A stretch of 64,000 nucleotides of DNA, taken from assembly GCA_023382975.1 (NCBI GenBank), contig JAHDXO010000009.1, positions 62,001 through 126,000 on the forward strand, in the 5' to 3' direction. The stretch is from Pirellulaceae bacterium (GTDB lineage: Bacteria > Planctomycetota > Planctomycetia > Pirellulales > Pirellulaceae). The translations under genes were made by a program, and so were the position numbers. Positions 7,584-16,734 of this stretch are shown in pieces. The notes beneath the pieces were generated by a model. It was not told the DNA's origin. It saw only the letters and a program-made list of their open reading frames with translations, and searched no databases. Each line of letters opens with the position of its first letter. Position 1 is the first letter of the stretch.

Positions 7584-7723
7584 GTAGCACGGATGGCTGA
7601 GCCGGGGCACGGACGACCGTGGAGACGACTTTGAGCCCGGAACGTCCATCGCCACGTCTTCAAATCTCCGCCGTGCTTCTCTTCGCTTCCCCCATCCGTG
7701 CCCCGGCTCTGCCATCCGTGCTA
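7584..7723. repeat. REP-like interspersed repeat, inverted pair 2
   Basis: A direct copy (GTAGCACGGATGGCTGAGCC onward, 7584-7614) and an inverted copy (CCATCCGTGCCCCGGCTCTG onward, 7692-7723) face each other across 77 bp. The two arms match over about 30 bp with a few differences. Together they take up nearly half of the 320-bp gap between the GxxExxY gene and the multihaem gene; the rest shows no gene. Confidence 0.75.
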
Positions 7724-7884
7724 TTTGAAGTGCGAAGATGCGCCAGTATCCGTCGAGAGATTGCGTTTGCGGCGCGGTTGTCCTAGACTGCGCGAATGGC
7801 CTGCGAGGCACCTCGGTTGACTCGCGTTCGGCGCCCGCGAGCCAGGTTGAGGACCGTTTTCACGAGCTGGGAGGACTTGCCGCC

Positions 7885-10800
7885 ATGTTCGCCACGTCGC
7901 ATGGAACAGTGTCTCGGTCTGGCCGACTGCTCGCTGCAGTGCTCGCCGTGCTGGCCTGCTTCGCGGGTCTCCGGGCGGAGGAGAGCGGCGACGATGCATT
8001 CCGCCAGCAGGTCGAGGACGACTGGCTGCTGCAAGCCGAGGCGTGGCGGAAGCTGAAACGCGGCGAGGGCGGGCCGCTGACGACGGCCGCGGATGCATTC
8101 GGAGCGGTCGACGGCGTCAAGAACGGCAAGTACGGTTTCCACGTCGGTTGGCAAGCGAATCCCTGGTGGCAAGTCGATCTGGGCACGGTTCAGGCGATCT
8201 CCCGCATCGTGGTGTACAACCGGTTAGATTACGCGCCGGGCCTGCATAACGCGGACCGCTTGGTGATTTTGACTTCGGACGATGGCCGCGAGTGGACGCG
8301 GCGGTACGACAACGGCGGGCGGCACTTTGGCGGCGTTTCGGGGGCGAAGCCGCTGGATACGAGCTTTGCGATCCGGGCGCGGTGGGTGCGGCTGCAGATC
8401 CCCAGTGACCAGCCGCTGTGGTTTCATCTGGACGAAGTCGAGATCTACGGTCCGGACGATCCGGCGAAGAACTTGGCCCTGCATGCGGCGGCGGACCAGA
8501 GCAGTCTGAGTCCCTGGTCGGTGTCCAAGCCTCGCGGCCCCGCGGTCGGCGCCGCCGAATTCCCGACGGCCGAGTATCTGCAGCGTGCGCGGCGTTTGGC
8601 GGCTCATCTGGCCGACCAGGGCGTCGATACGGGACCGGCGCTGGCCGAGTTGCAGCAACTCGAACAACGATGGTCCGAGCTGCCGACGGACGCGGACGAG
8701 ACGCAGACGCGAGCCGTGTACTTGCAAGCTCGTTGGGCGATGCGGCGACTGGTCTGGTCGCATCCGCGTTGGGATCTCGACCGACTGCTGATGGTGAAGC
8801 GATTTACGCAGGAGACCTACCCCGACGTCTGCCTGAATCACATGCCTTGGGTGTCGCGGCCAGGAGGCGATATCGTCGCGCTGTCGCTAGGCGGTCCGGA
8901 CCAGCGGCCGGGCGAGCGTGCGGTGCTCGGCGGGCAACTCGGGCCCGGCCATGTTCACGGGATCGATCTGTGGTGGGATGGCGACCGCGTGGTGTTCGGC
9001 TATGCCCGCTCGGCCAGCGATCAGCCGCCCGCGGGCTGGCTGGACCGCCGCACGAATTTCGAACTGCGTCGCTCGGTCGAGCCGATCCATCTGTTCGAAG
9101 TCGTGATCGACGGCACGGGCTTGAGGCAGATCACCGACGGGCCGTGGAGCGATCTCGATCCGACCTATGCGCCCAACGGGGACATCGTCTTCGTCTCGGA
9201 ACGCTGCGGAGCGTCGCTGCAGTGCAATGAATACGACAAGGACGAAACGTCGTGCAATCTGTACGTCTGCCGCCCGGATGGTAGCGACATCCGGCACATG
9301 AGCGGATCGAAGGACGGCGATTACTTGCCGCATTGCCTGGACGACGGCACCATCGGCTACACGCGGTGGGAGTACCAGGAACGAGGCTGGGCGCACATCC
9401 AAAGCCTGTGGTTCATCCGGCCGGACGGGACGGGCGCCGATGCGCTGTTCAAGCAGCACTTGAACGACCCCTGGGCGTTGGAGGACGTGCGCTCGATTCC
9501 CGGTTGCGGCTCGAACAAGCTGGCCGCGATCGCGACGGGGCACCACACGCTGGCCGCGGGGCCGGTCGTGGTGATCACGCCGACCGCGGGAATGAACGAT
9601 CCGCGGGCGATCCGCATCGTGACGCCGGGAGTGCTGCCGCCCGAGGGCGGCATGTCCGGGCGGCCGGTCGAACAGGGCGGGGTGCTCGACTCGGGAGGCT
9701 ACTACACCACGCCGTGGCCGTTGGCCGAAGATCTGTTCCTGGCCGGGTACTGTTACGGCGAGCAGAACGATCCGACCGGCTACGGTCTCTATCTGATCGA
9801 CGTGTTCGGAACCAAGGAGCTGATCTACCGCGATCAGGCGATCTCGTGCTTTTCGCCGATCCCGCTGCGGCCTCGACCGCGGCCGCCCGTGCTGCCTGAC
9901 CAGACGGATCGCGGATCGGACCGCGCGACCTGCTATGTGGCCGACGTGACGCACGGGGTTCCGGGCATCGAGCGGTCGGCGGCTCGCTACCTGCGCATTG
10001 CCCATCGACTGCAGTGGCCTTACGACATCGAGCATGGTGGCCATCGATTCACGGAGAAGGCTTGGCCCAACAACTGGACGCCGGTGCGGGTGTTTGGCAC
10101 CGTGCCGATCGAAGAGGACGGCAGCGCCCATTTCACGGTGCCCGCGGATACGCCCGTGTACTTCCAACTGCTGGACGAAAACCAGCAGGAACTGCGCCGC
10201 ATGAGGACGTTCATCAGTTTCCAACCCGGCGAGCAGCGGGGCTGCGTCGGCTGTCACGAGACGCGCGGCGAGGCCGTGGTCGACAGCCCGTTCCCGATCG
10301 CGATGCTGGGCGAGCCCCGTGTGCCGCAGCCGCCGCCGTGGGGCACGCGGCCGATCAGCTTCCTGCGCGACGTCCAACCGGTTTTCGACCGGCATTGCAG
10401 CGATTGCCACAGCGGACTGAGGCCGGCGGGCGGATTGGATTTCGGCGGCGGCCTGACCGCCGGTCCCGAACGCGGCCCCGGATACAGTTCGCCGGTCGCC
10501 GGCTACGGACACAATGTGGCGTTCGAGACGATCATCAAGAATCGACTGGTGGCCTGGTCGGATGTGCAAGGCGATGCCAGCATCACCCGGCCGCTAGCGT
10601 TCGGCTCGTACCGCAGCCGCCTAGTCCAGACGCTGCGCGACGGTGATTGCGGCCGTCGAACGAAGCTGACCGACGAGGACTGGCTGCGGCTGGTCACCTG
10701 GATCGACGCCAACGCGCCGTACCACGACACGTTCGTCAACAAGCGGCCCGAGACACCGGCGTACTGTCTGCCAAGCGACCGCGATCTGATCCAGCGAATC

Positions 10801-11064
10801 GCGGCCGTCCACACTCGCCGCTGTGCCGGTTGCCATGAAGCGGACCAGGTGACGCGAGCGGATTGGATCGACCTGCACCAGCCCGCACGGAGCCTTTTCC
10901 TGTTGGCTCCGCTGGCCCAGGTCGCCGGCGGCAGTGGACGGTGCGGTCAGCCGACCTACTCGGACCGCAGCGATCCCGACTACGCCGCTCTGCTGGAACT
11001 GGTCACCGCAGCCGTCGACCAAGCTTGGAAGAACCCCCGCCGCGACCTGCAATCGCTGCGCTGA
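7885..11064 (+). CDS. Exported hydrazine synthase alpha-like multihaem protein with discoidin domain
   Basis: A 1059-residue protein with a Sec signal (residues ~1-31). Next come an F5/8 type C (discoidin) domain at ~60-195 (ANPWWQVDLGTVQAISRIVV, LDEVEIYG), a helical linker, and a central propeller-like region (~270-700) with TolB-like strands such as WSDLDPTYAPNGDIVFVSER. The C-terminal part has three haem c motifs: CVGCH (787-791), CSDCH (838-842) and CAGCH (980-984). This arrangement matches the planctomycete family that shares its middle domain with hydrazine synthase subunit alpha. Anammox function is not implied, since relatives occur in many heterotrophic planctomycetes with unknown roles. 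The start at ATG 7885 is backed by GGAGG (7870-7874) and the signal peptide. It is convergent with the FAD oxidoreductase downstream. Confidence 0.8.
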   Translation: MFATSHGTVSRSGRLLAAVLAVLACFAGLRAEESGDDAFRQQVEDDWLLQAEAWRKLKRGEGGPLTTAADAFGAVDGVKNGKYGFHVGWQANPWWQVDLGTVQAISRIVVYNRLDYAPGLHNADRLVILTSDDGREWTRRYDNGGRHFGGVSGAKPLDTSFAIRARWVRLQIPSDQPLWFHLDEVEIYGPDDPAKNLALHAAADQSSLSPWSVSKPRGPAVGAAEFPTAEYLQRARRLAAHLADQGVDTGPALAELQQLEQRWSELPTDADETQTRAVYLQARWAMRRLVWSHPRWDLDRLLMVKRFTQETYPDVCLNHMPWVSRPGGDIVALSLGGPDQRPGERAVLGGQLGPGHVHGIDLWWDGDRVVFGYARSASDQPPAGWLDRRTNFELRRSVEPIHLFEVVIDGTGLRQITDGPWSDLDPTYAPNGDIVFVSERCGASLQCNEYDKDETSCNLYVCRPDGSDIRHMSGSKDGDYLPHCLDDGTIGYTRWEYQERGWAHIQSLWFIRPDGTGADALFKQHLNDPWALEDVRSIPGCGSNKLAAIATGHHTLAAGPVVVITPTAGMNDPRAIRIVTPGVLPPEGGMSGRPVEQGGVLDSGGYYTTPWPLAEDLFLAGYCYGEQNDPTGYGLYLIDVFGTKELIYRDQAISCFSPIPLRPRPRPPVLPDQTDRGSDRATCYVADVTHGVPGIERSAARYLRIAHRLQWPYDIEHGGHRFTEKAWPNNWTPVRVFGTVPIEEDGSAHFTVPADTPVYFQLLDENQQELRRMRTFISFQPGEQRGCVGCHETRGEAVVDSPFPIAMLGEPRVPQPPPWGTRPISFLRDVQPVFDRHCSDCHSGLRPAGGLDFGGGLTAGPERGPGYSSPVAGYGHNVAFETIIKNRLVAWSDVQGDASITRPLAFGSYRSRLVQTLRDGDCGRRTKLTDEDWLRLVTWIDANAPYHDTFVNKRPETPAYCLPSDRDLIQRIAAVHTRRCAGCHEADQVTRADWIDLHQPARSLFLLAPLAQVAGGSGRCGQPTYSDRSDPDYAALLELVTAAVDQAWKNPRRDLQSLR

Positions 11065-11117
11065 CGCCTGCCGAAAGAACAACCGTCAGAGTTCGGAAGC
11101 GATCCAAGTCGGCGCTG

Positions 11118-14100
11118 TTACGGGGTTGGAGCGGTGTGGCGCGGACCTTGGCTCAGAACGGCCTGCGCGTGGCGCGCGTAGTGTCCTCGAATGTCGTGCG
11201 CGTACTGCTCCAGAATCGTCTTGGCGATCTCCTCGTAGTCGCCCAGACGGTACAGGACTCGCGCAAGAGTCAAATCGCGCTGGCCCGACTTGCTGCGGGC
11301 TTCCGCGGTCAGTCCCGCGGTGTCGGTCACAGCCATCCCACGGATGTCGAGGCGTTTCATGGTTTCGCCCAGCGGGCGCGCTGCCGCCGGGGCGTCCAGG
11401 GCCTCGAAGGCCAACGCCAGCGAGCGGGAATGCGAGACGAGGCTCCCGCTGCCCTCGCCCAGCAGCATCAGCTTGTCCAGCAAGGGCTCCAGAGCACGGG
11501 GATCGCGTGTGCGGCCCAGGGCGATGATGTAGCTGTCCAGCCACGTGACCCAGGGAAAGTACACGTCGATTCGCTGCTCGTCGAACTGCTCCGCGCCGCG
11601 AACTTTGGCAATCAGCGTTTCGATCCCGGTGGCATCGCCCATCATGCCGAGCACGTGGGCGCAGCGCAGCTTGCCTTCGGCCGAAGTGGCGGGGTCGCGG
11701 TACGCTTGCTGCATCAAGGGGATCGACCGATCTTCCGCGGCCATGATCGCGCCCAGGCCCGAGTAGTCCTCGAGTGCCAGCTTGCGCACAGCGGCTTCTA
11801 CCCGGGCGTCGGGCAGCGGAAACGAATCCGTGTGCTGGAGCACTTCGGGAGTGAGGCAGCCCTTGTCGACCAGATGCTGCTGGAGCTGACGAAGGTCGAT
11901 GTCGCGCGCGGGAACGTTCGATTGAGCAGCCATCGCAGCGGCCGCGCCGGCCGCGTAGCCAAGGTTCTGCACCTCGGGCTGCATGCGGATCGAGGGGATC
12001 GCGTCGACGTGGGCGCTGACCCCAAGGCCGATGACCAGGATGCCTTCCAGTCCCTGGGGCAGCAGGCAGCGGTACGGCATGTACGTCATGCCCCCGTGCC
12101 AATTGTTGATCATGTAGAAGGGATGGACCGTGTACCCGTGTTTGTCGAGCCGACCGCCGTTACAGATCCCGACGGCGTCCGGAAAGGTGCGTTGGTTGAC
12201 GATGTCCAGGGGCGTCAGGACATAGTCGCCCACGATCCGCCGCCGCTCGCGGGTGTCGATCAACTGGCCCAGGTCGTAAGCGCCGCGGTACTTGTCCTTG
12301 GCCACGACATAGGCGCTCCAGACGTCGATCATGTCCGACTCGTCGATGAACGTCCAGTCGGTGTTGATGTACGTGGCGCCCGGCTCGCTCTGGGGCAGGC
12401 CCGCGCCCTGCAAGGCGATGTGATCGCTGCCGGTGTACATGCACTCCGCTCCCGCGGCGGACGCCACGTCGGCGTGTCCGGTGCCGTCGATGACGGTGTG
12501 ACAGAGCACTACGCCGCGGCCCTGGGGCGTGGCAAGCACGACTCCGCGAACAACGCCGTTCTCGACAATCGCCCCGCAACCGATGGCGCCGAACCAGATG
12601 TCCCCGCCGGCGCTGCGGATCTCGCTGCGCCACCACTCGCGCTTGCCGATCACGTAGGACGGCGAACCGATCTTCGCGATGCCCGCTTCGGTCTCTTCCG
12701 TAAATCCCTTGCGGTAGCCCGCGCAGTAGATGCCGATCAGGCCCGTTGTCCCCACTCCGCCGAGGCCGTGCAGGTACTCGACCACCAGCGTCCGTGCGCC
12801 CTGCCGCGCCGCGGCGATGCCGGCCGGCGCGCCACCGGTGCCTCCGCCGACTACCACGACGTCGTACTGGCCGATGACCGGGATGGCGCCGGCGTGAGCC
12901 GGGATCGTCGGGACGTCGTTTAGCGTCGGACGCAGGCCGGCCAGCGCTTCGCCCAGATCGCCCGGCACAGGCTCGCCGGATGACGCGCCGCCGGGAAGGT
13001 GAACACCCTCCAGCAAGGGCAGAGACTTGGCCTCCTGGGCCGCGGCCTGACCGAGGCGACGCCCGAGGCGGATGGACTCCAGAGGTCGAATCAACGCGGA
13101 CGCGGCTTGACGGGAAACGTCGGCGCAAGGCCCGAGCACCAGCATCCGCGCCACGCCCCGCGGGCGGAAGGCCGCGATGTCCGCCCGAGCCGCGCCCGGC
13201 CACGGGCCCGAAAGGCTCGACTCGCCCTGCATCGGATCGGGGGGAATCTGGAAGAGGATCTCCGACTCGTCGACCTGCCGGGGGTGGAACGTCAGGTCGC
13301 GCGCCTGCTGCTCGGCTTCAGCCAATGAGGCGAACGAGCCGTCCGGCATGGGAAGGGTCAGTGTGTATTCGATCATCTCGGGATGCGATTCGGTCATGGG
13401 GACGTTGTACTTGGTCGCCCAGTTTCCCGTGCCGAACGCGACGGGCTGCTTGCCGCCGATCGGATTGCGCAGGCGGATTCGCCGAGCGACGATGCCATCG
13501 CCGCTGCGTTCGGAACCGCCCACCACAATGCGTTGGAACGTCTGCGGACCGGCCGGATAGGGCCTGAAAGCGGCGTCCGTCATGCGAGCGACCCAAGCCC
13601 GATCCGTCGCATCGATGATCACCTTCGCCTTGACCGCTTGGCGGCCCGCCCGGTTGGCCATCACGATTCCCGCAACTTCGCCTTGTCCATCGCGGAGCAA
13701 GTCGGTCGCGAAGCACGTGTACAGGAACGGTATCTCGGCATCGAGCAATGCCCGGTCGAGTGTGCGTTTCACCTGCATCGGCGTCGTCACACGCAACCCT
13801 TGGGACGTGTCGTCCCGAGACGGCCCTTCCACCAGGATCTCGCCGATCAGCATCCGCTCGGCCCGGTCAGTCTTCTTGATGAAGCACTTCAGGTACCGCG
13901 CACTGTGGGCCACCTCGCGGGACAGATGAATGGCGGAATCCACGAAGGCTCCCTCGCCGAGCTTGTCGTTTTCGAGCACGCCGAGCGACGTCCACGTTTC
14001 GCCGTCGTCGCTGGCCTGTAACGTGATGCGATCGACCTCGTAAGCGCCCGGTCCCTGAAAGAACATGACATGCAGCTTGCGGAATTCCTGCTTCTTGCCC

Positions 14101-14621
14101 AGATCGATCGAGATCGTCACGTCGTCGTCGTACTGGACACTTTCGGTGAAGGCCGAACCCCAACGGCCGTCAGCAAGCATGCTCGGCGGCTGGCGATCCA
14201 GGTGCTTTCCCGAAGACGGTTGATCGGCCTGGTACGTGTACGCGATGCCCGCGAGGGACGGTGGAAGCGTGAACAACGCCTCGGCCAGCGGATCGTCCGG
14301 CTGCTCGTCCGCTTCGAGCCACAGCCGGTACGTGGCGCAAAGATCCTCGCCCAGATACGGCCGAGGCGCTGCCAGAAACACCTTCGCGCCCTGTTCGGCC
14401 GCAGCGACCGCGGCAGCGACTCCGGCCGCCGACCCGCCGACCACGACCACGTCGACGTCATACGCGATCGGGATGTACCGCGCGGATTGGGCGACGGTTC
14501 TCTCGGCAGCAACCAGCGTGTTCCCAAAAACCAGACACAACATGGCGGCCGACCCGACGCCGCACCATGAGCAGCGGATTCGAGGGTGATTCCAGGCGTT
14601 GTCGTCAACATGCATGTTCAT
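11118..14621 (-). CDS. Exported protein with two tandem FAD-dependent oxidoreductase domains and helical repeats
   Basis: A 1167-residue protein. After a signal-like segment (~20-42) comes a first FAD/NAD-binding fold with the dinucleotide motif VVVVGGSAAGVAAAVAAAEQ (~58). It is interrupted at ~150-270 by a discoidin-like beta module (VTISIDLGKKQEFRKLHVMF, DDGETWTSLG). A second complete FAD domain starts at ~590 (VVVVGGGTGGAPAGIAAARQ) and includes VVEYLHGLGGVGTTGLIGIY. The C-terminal ~200 residues are alpha-helical and HEAT-like (KLALEDYSGLGAIMAAEDRS onward). FAD_oxidored-family proteins are common in planctomycete sugar-use loci and normally have one such domain, so the tandem form is unusual. 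Substrate unknown. The ATG at 14621 is used; Met3 at 14615 is possible. Confidence 0.78.
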   Translation of the reverse strand: MNMHVDDNAWNHPRIRCSWCGVGSAAMLCLVFGNTLVAAERTVAQSARYIPIAYDVDVVVVGGSAAGVAAAVAAAEQGAKVFLAAPRPYLGEDLCATYRLWLEADEQPDDPLAEALFTLPPSLAGIAYTYQADQPSSGKHLDRQPPSMLADGRWGSAFTESVQYDDDVTISIDLGKKQEFRKLHVMFFQGPGAYEVDRITLQASDDGETWTSLGVLENDKLGEGAFVDSAIHLSREVAHSARYLKCFIKKTDRAERMLIGEILVEGPSRDDTSQGLRVTTPMQVKRTLDRALLDAEIPFLYTCFATDLLRDGQGEVAGIVMANRAGRQAVKAKVIIDATDRAWVARMTDAAFRPYPAGPQTFQRIVVGGSERSGDGIVARRIRLRNPIGGKQPVAFGTGNWATKYNVPMTESHPEMIEYTLTLPMPDGSFASLAEAEQQARDLTFHPRQVDESEILFQIPPDPMQGESSLSGPWPGAARADIAAFRPRGVARMLVLGPCADVSRQAASALIRPLESIRLGRRLGQAAAQEAKSLPLLEGVHLPGGASSGEPVPGDLGEALAGLRPTLNDVPTIPAHAGAIPVIGQYDVVVVGGGTGGAPAGIAAARQGARTLVVEYLHGLGGVGTTGLIGIYCAGYRKGFTEETEAGIAKIGSPSYVIGKREWWRSEIRSAGGDIWFGAIGCGAIVENGVVRGVVLATPQGRGVVLCHTVIDGTGHADVASAAGAECMYTGSDHIALQGAGLPQSEPGATYINTDWTFIDESDMIDVWSAYVVAKDKYRGAYDLGQLIDTRERRRIVGDYVLTPLDIVNQRTFPDAVGICNGGRLDKHGYTVHPFYMINNWHGGMTYMPYRCLLPQGLEGILVIGLGVSAHVDAIPSIRMQPEVQNLGYAAGAAAAMAAQSNVPARDIDLRQLQQHLVDKGCLTPEVLQHTDSFPLPDARVEAAVRKLALEDYSGLGAIMAAEDRSIPLMQQAYRDPATSAEGKLRCAHVLGMMGDATGIETLIAKVRGAEQFDEQRIDVYFPWVTWLDSYIIALGRTRDPRALEPLLDKLMLLGEGSGSLVSHSRSLALAFEALDAPAAARPLGETMKRLDIRGMAVTDTAGLTAEARSKSGQRDLTLARVLYRLGDYEEIAKTILEQYAHDIRGHYARHAQAVLSQGPRHTAPTP

Positions 14622-14713
14622 CTGTCAGTCGCCTCCGTTGAATCGTCATCGTGACTGTGCCCTTCTACCATGCGACCATCATCGTTTAACGGCAAGCCGA
14701 AGGCGACTGCTCT

Positions 14714-16021
14714 TCAGTCGTCCATGACATGCGCGTTGGTGACGGTCACGTTGCGGATGTACTCGGACCCGGAGGCAGCGGTGACGACGTCGCCCTTTGC
14801 GCCGTGTCGCACGATGTTGCTGAGGATCGAATCGGATAGCGAGCCGCCGATCAAGACGGTGTGGGTCGACTTGCTCGTGACATGATCGATCATGATCCGG
14901 TACGTGTCGCCCAGCGGCGCGATGCCGCCGCCGTAGCCGTGGTCTCCGATCTTCACCGCGGCTCTGCACCGCACATCGTCGGGCGATGTGTCGATCAGGC
15001 CGTCCAGCAGGATATCATGCATCCGGACACCCGACGTGTTGAGCAACCGGACGATGTGATGGCCGCCGCGGCAGTAGCCCTTGATATTTCGCAGGATGAT
15101 GTGCCGGATATCGTCCAGGCCCCCGCCGCGGTCCTGGCTGCCGCTGACCATGGTCGACTCCGTGCCGCCCGCCACGCTGTCAGCACGCGGAATGGCCGTC
15201 AAAGCGATCAAGTCGTCGCCGGTGTAGCCCGTGATGTTCTCGATCAGAATGTCGTGGCAACCCATGCGCAGATCGATCCCGTCCTGGTTCAGAATCGTCT
15301 GCCGAGTGCCGTCGATGGTCTTGAATCCGCTCGATGCGAAATCGAGATCCCGCAGCGTGCCGTGGGCGCAGCGTTCCAGCGAAATCGCCCAGGCGTGGGA
15401 ATCGTGCATGGTGATGTTCTCGATGCGAAAGTGTTCGACGAAGGCCAGCAGGATTCCGATATTCCGCCAGTCGCCGGTCTGGCTTTCACCGGCCACTCCA
15501 GCATCGGTGCCGTAGGTTCGTACACCGATTGCCTTGCCGCTGTCGCCCGTGGCGCGGGGACGATCGGCGCCTTCGAGCAAGACGCGTCCAACCCCGAGGA
15601 TCTGGATGTTCGTCATCGGCTTGATCTCGGTGACACCCAGCCCGCAGTTCGCGCTGCGGACGAAATTGTCACGGCATCGGTCGGAGAGTTTGAGCCGGCA
15701 ATTGTTCAGTTCCAGCGTCGTCTCGCTTGGCAGCAGGATGGCCGAGTCCAGCAGCCAGACGTCGTGCCGCTGGCCGTCGCGCAGGTTGATTCGCGGGACG
15801 ACCACCCGGCAGCCAGCCTTGGCCGCGGCCTCGATCGCCTGGTTGATCCGTTCCACATCGGTTCCTTCGAATTCGTTGGGAGTGACGAACAACGGCGGCG
15901 ATGCGGCCCTCGTCGACGAAGGCAGCGTCTCGGCCCCCGTCGCTGCGCCCGGCCAGCAGGCCGCTACGAGCACCAGAACCAGCCTCGATAGATTCTCTTC
16001 AACCTTCGCCTTGCTTGTCAT
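14714..16021 (-). CDS. Exported right-handed beta-helix protein, polygalacturonase/pectate-lyase-like
   Basis: A 435-residue protein with a signal peptide (~1-30), then the pectin-degrading beta-helix pattern. It starts with LFVTPNEFEGTDVERINQAI and AAAKAGCRVVVPRINL, the usual opening of GH28-like proteins. Successive parallel coils follow: FRIENITMHDSHAWAISLER, LNQDGIDLRMGCHDILIENI and GYTGDDLIALTA. The D-G-I-D and G-D-D segments match the positions of the GH28 catalytic aspartates, so hydrolase activity is plausible, though not proven. The start was placed at ATG 16021 because it opens the signal peptide and follows AAAGGGAAA; the longer upstream frame has no such support. It lies 92 bp downstream of the start of the FAD oxidoreductase gene on the same strand, so the two are likely co-transcribed. 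Confidence 0.78.
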   Translation of the reverse strand: MTSKAKVEENLSRLVLVLVAACWPGAATGAETLPSSTRAASPPLFVTPNEFEGTDVERINQAIEAAAKAGCRVVVPRINLRDGQRHDVWLLDSAILLPSETTLELNNCRLKLSDRCRDNFVRSANCGLGVTEIKPMTNIQILGVGRVLLEGADRPRATGDSGKAIGVRTYGTDAGVAGESQTGDWRNIGILLAFVEHFRIENITMHDSHAWAISLERCAHGTLRDLDFASSGFKTIDGTRQTILNQDGIDLRMGCHDILIENITGYTGDDLIALTAIPRADSVAGGTESTMVSGSQDRGGGLDDIRHIILRNIKGYCRGGHHIVRLLNTSGVRMHDILLDGLIDTSPDDVRCRAAVKIGDHGYGGGIAPLGDTYRIMIDHVTSKSTHTVLIGGSLSDSILSNIVRHGAKGDVVTAASGSEYIRNVTVTNAHVMDD

Positions 16022-16324
16022 CGTTTCCCTTTCGAGTCTTCGCAATTCCTGAGAATCGAGATCCATCGGGCACAAGAGCCCGTAATGCCTCGCGGCAAGC
16101 CGAAGGCAATAGCACGCTGCGTATGCCGACGCCTGTGGCTGGCCGGTAAACCCGGTTGTCGCTTCCTGAGCGTTACATCCCTTCGCCAGCGACTGGTGTG
16201 CGTTGATCGCGTGAATACCCAATGCTCTGCGACGACCTGCGCTTGCCGAGTCGCTTGAACAACCTAGAATACCGCATCCTATCCCCAGCCACGATTTGAG
16301 AAAAGCAGAAAGGACAAGAATACC
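16022..16324. other. Intergenic stretch, no gene seen
   Basis: A 303-bp gap between divergent genes. It contains GGCAAGCCGAAGGC (near 16093), which also occurs at 14691 beside the neighbouring gene end and may be part of a small dispersed repeat. No tRNA, terminator or convincing open frame was found. Confidence 0.45.
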
Positions 16325-16720
16325 ATGCAACTTGTTTACCCCAAAGCATTCACCGATCCCGAGTGGAAAAAGACCGAGAAGAAGATCAAGGTCTCCGACA
16401 CGGGAGTCGGCAAAACCCTTCGCGACCTGCAGAAAGTGATCGTCGCGATCAACTCGGAGCTTGGCGGCGGGAAGGATGTCAAGAAGCTCGCCACTCTTCT
16501 CAAGACGGCGAAGGCTGCGACGAAGAAGTCGCAAGATGCGATCGGTGATCAGAGCCGAAAAGAGAAGACAGGGTCACCGGCTCAGAAGTATCTGAGCGAT
16601 TTCGCCTGGAAGATGGGCGCCTACGGAACGGAACTCGGAGACTTTGACCCGGCTGACCACAGGGGATTGGATTGGCCTGTGGACAGGTTCAACGACCGGG
16701 TCAAGTCCCGATGCGAATGA
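16325..16720 (+). CDS. Small lysine-rich protein of unknown function
   Basis: A 131-residue soluble protein with no signal peptide or membrane segment. It is rich in lysine, especially in the first two thirds (EWKKTEKKIKVSDTGVGKTL, GGGKDVKKLATLLKTAKAAT), and is probably mostly helical; the last third is acidic and aromatic (DFAWKMGAYGTELGDFDPAD). I do not recognise a family. The ATG at 16325 follows AAAGGA at a suitable distance, and the frame is free of stops across an otherwise minus-strand neighbourhood, which supports it being real. It stands alone, divergent from the beta-helix gene and convergent with the large protein downstream, whose stop lies 14 bp away. Confidence 0.6.
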   Translation: MQLVYPKAFTDPEWKKTEKKIKVSDTGVGKTLRDLQKVIVAINSELGGGKDVKKLATLLKTAKAATKKSQDAIGDQSRKEKTGSPAQKYLSDFAWKMGAYGTELGDFDPADHRGLDWPVDRFNDRVKSRCE

Positions 16721-16734
16721 CGGCAACGATTCAC

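Noticed and set aside
8887..10569. 560-codon minus-strand frame
   Set aside because: Antisense to the multihaem protein gene, which has a signal peptide and three CxxCH motifs.
10863..12923. 686-codon plus-strand frame
   Set aside because: Antisense shadow of the FAD oxidoreductase gene, with no recognisable domain.
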